64,000 nucleotides of DNA from NCBI GenBank assembly GCA_017518185.1, contig JAFWWB010000052.1, positions 1 to 64,000 on the forward strand. Reading direction: 5' to 3'. Within the stretch, counting starts at the first letter, position 1; each line of letters opens with the position of its first letter. A program made the translations under genes and the position numbers. Below the pieces are notes generated by a model. That model ran no database searches and had not been told where the DNA came from. It worked only from the letters and a program-made list of their open reading frames with translations. Shown here in pieces: positions 60,117 to 64,000 of the stretch. This stretch comes from Lachnospiraceae bacterium. GTDB taxonomy: Bacteria > Bacillota > Clostridia > Lachnospirales > Lachnospiraceae.

Positions 60117-60138
60117 CCGGGCAGAACAGCCTGCCCGG
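60117..60138 (+). repeat. Inverted repeat in the leader of the small membrane protein
   Basis: CCGGGCAG (60117-60124) pairs perfectly with CTGCCCGG (60131-60138) at the very 5' end of the predicted transcript. It could be an operator or an mRNA-stabilising hairpin. A second TATAAT follows directly (60139-60144). Confidence 0.6.
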
Positions 60139-60177
60139 TATAATGGCCGGGATATCCGGATCGGAGAGGTGGGATAA

Positions 60178-60345
60178 GTGGAACTTACACAATTCATAAA
60201 TGCTTTTCTTTCATACCTGCTTGTTTTCGGGGTTTTTGCAGTGACGATACTTGTGGCTTTTCTTATAGGTTTCGGCCTGAGAAAGAGCAAGAACAAGAAG
60301 GAAGAGGCTGCTGCACCGGATCAGACGGGAGAGGCCCAGGCTTAG
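60178..60345 (+). CDS. 55-residue single-span membrane protein
   Basis: Starts at GTG 60178 with GGAGAGGTGGG upstream. The N-terminal 35 residues include a single strong TM helix (SYLLVFGVFAVTILVAFLIGF), followed by a basic stretch (LRKSKNKK) and an acidic, Ala-rich tail (EEAAAPDQTGEAQA). By the positive-inside rule the tail is cytoplasmic. No family is recognised with certainty. It has its own promoter and hairpin leader, which support a real gene. Confidence 0.75.
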   Translation: MELTQFINAFLSYLLVFGVFAVTILVAFLIGFGLRKSKNKKEEAAAPDQTGEAQA

Positions 60346-60404
60346 GTCTTGTACGGCAGCGCGGCTTTTGCTCTGTGAAAGCCGGTCAACGGTCATTTAT
60401 GTGC

Positions 60405-60433
60405 TTGACAGGGTGACTGTAGCCCGATATAAT
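60405..60433 (+). promoter_or_regulatory. Consensus sigma-A promoter of nrdD-nrdG
   Basis: A perfect TTGACA (60405-60410), 17-bp spacer and perfect TATAAT (60428-60433). Such an unmodified consensus is expected to need a repressor. Confidence 0.88.
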
Positions 60434-60434
60434 G

Positions 60435-60473
60435 AACAACGCACAACATCTTGCGGTGGGTGCGTTGTTTTTT
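60435..60473 (+). promoter_or_regulatory. Inverted repeat and NrdR-box-like sequence at the nrdD transcription start
   Basis: AACAACGCAC (60435-60444) pairs perfectly with GTGCGTTGTT (60460-60469), followed by a T-run (60468-60473). Inside lies ACAACATCTTGC (60443-60454), resembling the NrdR box of ribonucleotide reductase genes. The expected start (about 60440) falls in the left arm, so an operator reading is favoured over a terminator. Confidence 0.5.
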
Positions 60474-60510
60474 AGAAGAAATAACATATATGTGGTATGG
60501 AGGCTTTCTG

Positions 60511-62673
60511 ATGGAGGATCTGGATTACGGCAGCCTGTACAGGCCGAAAAAGAACGTAAAGGTAGTAAAAAAAGACAATACCCTTGAGGAGTTCAATGTC
60601 CAGAAGGTGATAAATGCCGTAGGAAAGAGTGCCTACAGGGCCCTTACGGATTTCACTGAAGATGAGAAGAAGCAGATCTGCCTCTTTGTGGTGAATAAGG
60701 TGGACGAGATGGGGGATGAGCTGATCCCCATTCCGGTCATGCATAATATCGTGGAAAGCGCACTGGAAGAGGTGAAGCCCATAGTGGCCAAGAGCTACAG
60801 GGATTACCGTAACTACAAGCAGGATTTCGTGCGAATGCTGGACGATGTCTATAAGAAGAGCCAGTCCATAATGTATATCGGGGATAAGGAGAATGCCAAC
60901 ACGGATTCCGCCCTTGTCTCCACCAAGCGCTCCCTTATCTTTAACCAGCTGAACAAGGAACTCTATCAGAAGTTCTTCCTTACGACCGAGGAGCTTCAGG
61001 CCTGCCGTGACGGCTATATCTATGTCCATGACATGTCCGCAAGGCGTGATACCATGAACTGCTGCCTGTTTGATGTGAAAAATGTCCTGAGCGGTGGTTT
61101 TGAAATGGGAAATATATGGTATAATGAGCCCAAGACACTGGATGTGGCCTTTGATGTCATAGGCGATATCGTACTCAGCGCGGCGTCACAGCAGTACGGC
61201 GGTTTTACCGTACCTGAGGTGGATAAGATACTTGAGCCCTATGCACAGCGTTCCTACGACAAATACATAGCCAAGTATGAGGCTCTGGGCGTGGCACGGG
61301 AAAGGGCCGAGGAAGAGGCCTGGAAGGACGTCTGCAGGGATTTTGAGCAGGGCTTCCAGGGCTGGGAATACAAGTTCAATACCGTGGCTTCCAGCCGCGG
61401 TGATTATCCTTTCATCACGGTAACGGCGGGCATAGGTACCGGCCGCTTTGCAAAGCAGGCCACCATCAGCATGCTGAACGTGAGAAGGACAGGTCAGGGA
61501 AAGACCGGGCATAAGAAGCCGGTCCTCTTCCCCAAGATCGTTTTCTTATATGATGAAAAGCTTCACGGCCCCGGCTGCGAGCTGGAGGATGTGTTTGAAG
61601 CCGGCGTGGAATGCTCCGCAAGGACCATGTACCCCGACTGGCTGTCATTGACGGGCAAGGGCTATATCGCCAGCATGTACAAGCAGTACGGCAGGGTGAT
61701 ATCCCCCATGGGCTGCCGTGCATTCCTTTCTCCCTGGTATGAGAGGGGCGGCATGCATCCCGCGGACGACAAGGATATGCCCATCTTTGTGGGCCGCTTC
61801 AATATAGGCGCGGTATCATTGCATCTTCCGATGATACTGGCAAAGTCAAGGCAGGAGAGCAGGGATTTTTATGAGGTGCTGGATTATTACCTGAATCTCA
61901 TAAGGCAGCTGCATATAAGGACCTATGCCTATCTCGGGGAGATGAGGGCTTCCACGAATCCGCTGGCCTATTGCGAGGGCGGTTTCCTGCACGGAAACCT
62001 CGGGCTTCATGACAAGATCAAGCCACTGCTCAAATATGCTACGGCTTCCTTCGGTATCACTGCTCTGAACGAGCTCCAGATGCTCTATAACGGCAAGTCC
62101 CTTGTGGAAGACGGGGCCTTTGCACTTGAGGTAATGGAGCATATCAACAAGAAGATAACGGAATTCAAGGAAGAGGATCATAACCTCTATGCGATATACG
62201 GAACGCCGGCTGAAAGCCTCTGCGGCCTTCAGGTGCAGCAGTTCCGGAAAAAGTACGGCATAGTGGAGGGGGTATCCGACAGGGAATACGTGAGCAATTC
62301 CTTCCACTGCCATGTCACCGAGGATATCACTCCGATACAGAAGCAGGACCTGGAGGACCGCTTCTGGGAGATGCTCAACGGAGGCAAGATACAGTATGTG
62401 AAGTATCCCATCGGTTATAATATCGAGGCCGTGCGTACCCTGGTGCGCAGGGCCATGGAGATGGGCTTTTATGAGGGTGTGAACTTAAGCCTGGCATATT
62501 GCGACGACTGCGGCCACGAAGAACTTGAGATGGATGTGTGTCCTGCCTGCGGCAGCCGCAACCTGACCAAGATCGACCGCATGAACGGATACCTTTCCTA
62601 TTCCCGTGTCCACGGCGACTCCCGCCTTAACGACGCGAAAATGGCGGAGATAGGGGAAAGGAAAAGCATGTAA
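60511..62673 (+). CDS. nrdD: Anaerobic (class III) ribonucleoside-triphosphate reductase
   Basis: Reduces NTPs to dNTPs under anoxia using a glycyl radical. The 720-residue protein has an N-terminal ATP-cone (VKVVKKDNTLEEFNVQKVIN). The catalytic core carries MNCCLFDVKN with the active-site cysteines. A C-terminal zinc site (CDDC and CPAC) precedes the glycyl-radical loop RMNGYLSYSR. ATG 60511 follows GGAGG with 7-bp spacing; upstream in-frame starts fall in the leader. The partner nrdG overlaps by one base. Confidence 0.95.
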   Translation: MEDLDYGSLYRPKKNVKVVKKDNTLEEFNVQKVINAVGKSAYRALTDFTEDEKKQICLFVVNKVDEMGDELIPIPVMHNIVESALEEVKPIVAKSYRDYRNYKQDFVRMLDDVYKKSQSIMYIGDKENANTDSALVSTKRSLIFNQLNKELYQKFFLTTEELQACRDGYIYVHDMSARRDTMNCCLFDVKNVLSGGFEMGNIWYNEPKTLDVAFDVIGDIVLSAASQQYGGFTVPEVDKILEPYAQRSYDKYIAKYEALGVARERAEEEAWKDVCRDFEQGFQGWEYKFNTVASSRGDYPFITVTAGIGTGRFAKQATISMLNVRRTGQGKTGHKKPVLFPKIVFLYDEKLHGPGCELEDVFEAGVECSARTMYPDWLSLTGKGYIASMYKQYGRVISPMGCRAFLSPWYERGGMHPADDKDMPIFVGRFNIGAVSLHLPMILAKSRQESRDFYEVLDYYLNLIRQLHIRTYAYLGEMRASTNPLAYCEGGFLHGNLGLHDKIKPLLKYATASFGITALNELQMLYNGKSLVEDGAFALEVMEHINKKITEFKEEDHNLYAIYGTPAESLCGLQVQQFRKKYGIVEGVSDREYVSNSFHCHVTEDITPIQKQDLEDRFWEMLNGGKIQYVKYPIGYNIEAVRTLVRRAMEMGFYEGVNLSLAYCDDCGHEELEMDVCPACGSRNLTKIDRMNGYLSYSRVHGDSRLNDAKMAEIGERKSM

Positions 62674-63215
62674 TGCGCTACCATAATATTACACATGATG
62701 ATATGCTGAACGGCGACGGGCTCCGCGTTGTGCTCTGGCTTTCGGGCTGCGACCACTGCTGCGACGGCTGCCAGAATCCCGTGACCTGGGATCCGGAGGG
62801 AGGCCTTCTGTTTGACGATGCTGCCGAGAAGGAGGTATTCGACCAGCTGGACAAAAGCTATATCTCCGGCCTGACCTTTTCGGGCGGGGATCCGCTGTTT
62901 CCCGCAAACAGAAGCGATGTACGGACTTTTGCCGCAAAGGTAAGGGAACGTTATCCGGATAAGACCATCTGGTTATACACGGGATACAGCTGGGAGGACA
63001 TAGCTGCTTATCCCGTAATGGAATACCTGGATGTGCTGGTGGACGGGGAGTTTGTAAAGAAGCTCAAGGATAACAGGCTGCTCTGGAAGGGCAGCTCGAA
63101 CCAGCGTGTAATAGATGTGAAGAAGAGCCTGGAGGCCGGAAAGGCCGTACTTTACTGCAACGATTACGAGAATGATACTGCGGGCTTCCAGCCAAAGACC
63201 GGCTGTGACAGTTAA
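62673..63215 (+). CDS. nrdG: Anaerobic ribonucleotide reductase activase
   Basis: A 180-residue radical-SAM enzyme that generates the glycyl radical on NrdD. The cluster motif CX3CX2C is in SGCDHCCDGCQNPVTW. The GGDPL SAM-contact segment (LTFSGGDPLF) and WLYTGYSWED follow. It overlaps nrdD by one base and precedes dut by 9 bp, forming a nucleotide-supply operon. Confidence 0.95.
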   Translation: MRYHNITHDDMLNGDGLRVVLWLSGCDHCCDGCQNPVTWDPEGGLLFDDAAEKEVFDQLDKSYISGLTFSGGDPLFPANRSDVRTFAAKVRERYPDKTIWLYTGYSWEDIAAYPVMEYLDVLVDGEFVKKLKDNRLLWKGSSNQRVIDVKKSLEAGKAVLYCNDYENDTAGFQPKTGCDS

Positions 63216-63224
63216 AGGAGCTGT

Positions 63225-63659
63225 ATGGAAACCATAAAGATAAAGTATTTTTCGGATAAGATAGAGAAGCTGAAGTATATAGACGGAAAGAGCGACTGGA
63301 TAGACCTGCGCTGCGCGGAGGAGGTTAAGCTCTCAAAGGGGGAGTTTAAGCTGATACCTCTGGGTGTGGCGATGGAGCTGCCTGCCGGATATGAGGCTCA
63401 TGTGGTACCCAGGAGCTCCACCTTTAAGAATTTCGGGATAATACAGACCAATCACTGCGGAGTCATAGATGAGAGCTACTGCGGTGATAACGATCAGTGG
63501 TATATGCCGGTGATGGCTGTACGTGATACGGAGATACACGTGAATGACCGTATCTGTCAGTTCAGGATATTTGAGCATCAGCCGGCCATAGTCTTTGAGG
63601 AAACGGACAGGCTGGGAGAAAATGACAGAGGAGGCTTCGGCAGCACGGGGAAAGCGTAA
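63225..63659 (+). CDS. dut: dUTP diphosphatase (dUTPase)
   Basis: Hydrolyses dUTP to dUMP, preventing uracil incorporation and supplying dTMP synthesis. The 144-residue trimeric-type enzyme shows motif 1 [10 protein letters not shown], motif 2 [10 protein letters not shown], motif 3 [14 protein letters not shown], motif 4 NDRICQFRI and motif 5 GGFGSTGK. Motif 3 has Cys-Gly in place of the usual Arg-Gly. It lies directly after nrdG, so dNTP production and sanitation are transcribed together. Confidence 0.93.
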   Translation: METIKIKYFSDKIEKLKYIDGKSDWIDLRCAEEVKLSKGEFKLIPLGVAMELPAGYEAHVVPRSSTFKNFGIIQTNHCGVIDESYCGDNDQWYMPVMAVRDTEIHVNDRICQFRIFEHQPAIVFEETDRLGENDRGGFGSTGKA

Positions 63660-63662
63660 AAG

Positions 63663-64000
63663 ATGGGAAAAATCTTTACGTGGCTGGACAGAAGAAAAAA
63701 CGAGACTGACAGCGCGTATGAAACAAGGATAGGTTCTCTTGCGGCATTCCATGCAGGGTATGCCTTTTTGACGTTGGAGAATTATATTCCCGGGCTTTCC
63801 GCCTTTGCGGTGCATATAGTCTGGAACGGCGAGTTCAATTCCAAGCTGGCTTACCCCCTGCCTCCAAGCGGGTTCATGCTCCATATCTCCGGTCAGGAGG
63901 CTGAGGAGCTGATAAGGCAGCATAAGGCATATCCGGTATATGTGAGCTGTTTTTGCAGGCTGGGAAGGCTGTACATGGATAAGCTTTATGCGGACTGCGG
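63663..64000 (+). CDS. Unrecognised protein, 5' part, runs off the window
   Basis: An open frame from ATG 63663, three bases after the dut stop, continues through the end of the window (112 complete codons). The sequence begins MGKIFTWLDRRKNETDSAYE and contains LAAFHAGYAFLTLENYIPGL and FNSKLAYPLPPSGFMLHIS. Codon usage resembles the neighbours and the spacing implies cotranscription with dut. No signal peptide or known motif is visible. Confidence 0.7.
   Translation, partial: MGKIFTWLDRRKNETDSAYETRIGSLAAFHAGYAFLTLENYIPGLSAFAVHIVWNGEFNSKLAYPLPPSGFMLHISGQEAEELIRQHKAYPVYVSCFCRLGRLYMDKLYADC

Overview
The window looks like a chromosome segment of an anaerobic, low-G+C-phylum Gram-positive bacterium of the Clostridia, most likely Lachnospiraceae. 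This rests on gene order (Asp23-nusB-xseA-xseB-dxs-tlyA-nadK-recN), an oxygen-sensitive class III ribonucleotide reductase (nrdD-nrdG), RqcH, QueH, a BspA-like surface protein, frequent TTG/GTG starts with strong Shine-Dalgarno sites, and sigma-A promoters with nearly invariant 17-bp spacing. No species can be named from sequence alone. Genes are dense and mostly on the + strand.

Layout. 1-1000: a Cys-rich lipoprotein in unusually AT-rich DNA, then a structured G+C-rich intergenic element and a tRNA-Glu on the - strand. 1.7-5.8 kb: deoB, prfC and a transglutaminase-like lipoprotein. 5.8-13.5 kb: one long housekeeping operon from an Asp23 protein to recN, without ispA or argR. 13.6-15.0 kb: glgA. 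15.1-29.5 kb: a long operon encoding an exported membrane protein, an ABC ATPase with a Met/Gln/Pro repeat tail, an ABC-2 permease, a membrane protein with 50 Gly-Gln-Asn-type triplets, a MoxR ATPase, a DUF58 protein and a 1493-residue fusion with three VWA domains, followed by rqcH and a NUDIX hydrolase. 29.8-30.7 kb: xerD, with a dif-like sequence upstream.

30.8-35.4 kb (- strand): a second, simpler MoxR-DUF58-transglutaminase cluster whose transglutaminase gene is split by a frameshift. 35.6-40.3 kb: a c-di-GMP-type sensor/EAL gene interrupted by an in-frame amber codon, then queH and argS. 40.3-40.65 kb: a highly structured non-coding repeat element. 40.65-50.56 kb: a small DUF6465-like protein, a 1574-residue LRR/Big surface protein, and a YesN/YesM-type two-component operon carrying two solute-binding lipoproteins but no permease, ending in the C-terminal stub of another Big-type surface protein. 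50.7-54.7 kb: a FliD-C-like protein and a convergent three-gene ABC-2 exporter operon whose first gene looks leaderless.

54.8-64 kb: cdd, a DUF362 ferredoxin-like protein, a membrane-anchored MutS homologue, rnhA, a two-domain PPK2, a 55-residue membrane protein, nrdD-nrdG, dut, and the 5' part of an unrecognised gene running off the window.

The best candidate for an undescribed system is the 15.1-27.2 kb operon. It joins an ABC exporter, a MoxR/DUF58/VWA chaperone-like module and two low-complexity repeat domains, and looks like an envelope-assembly machine. The RR-SBP-SBP-kinase operon joined to the surface protein gene is the second candidate.
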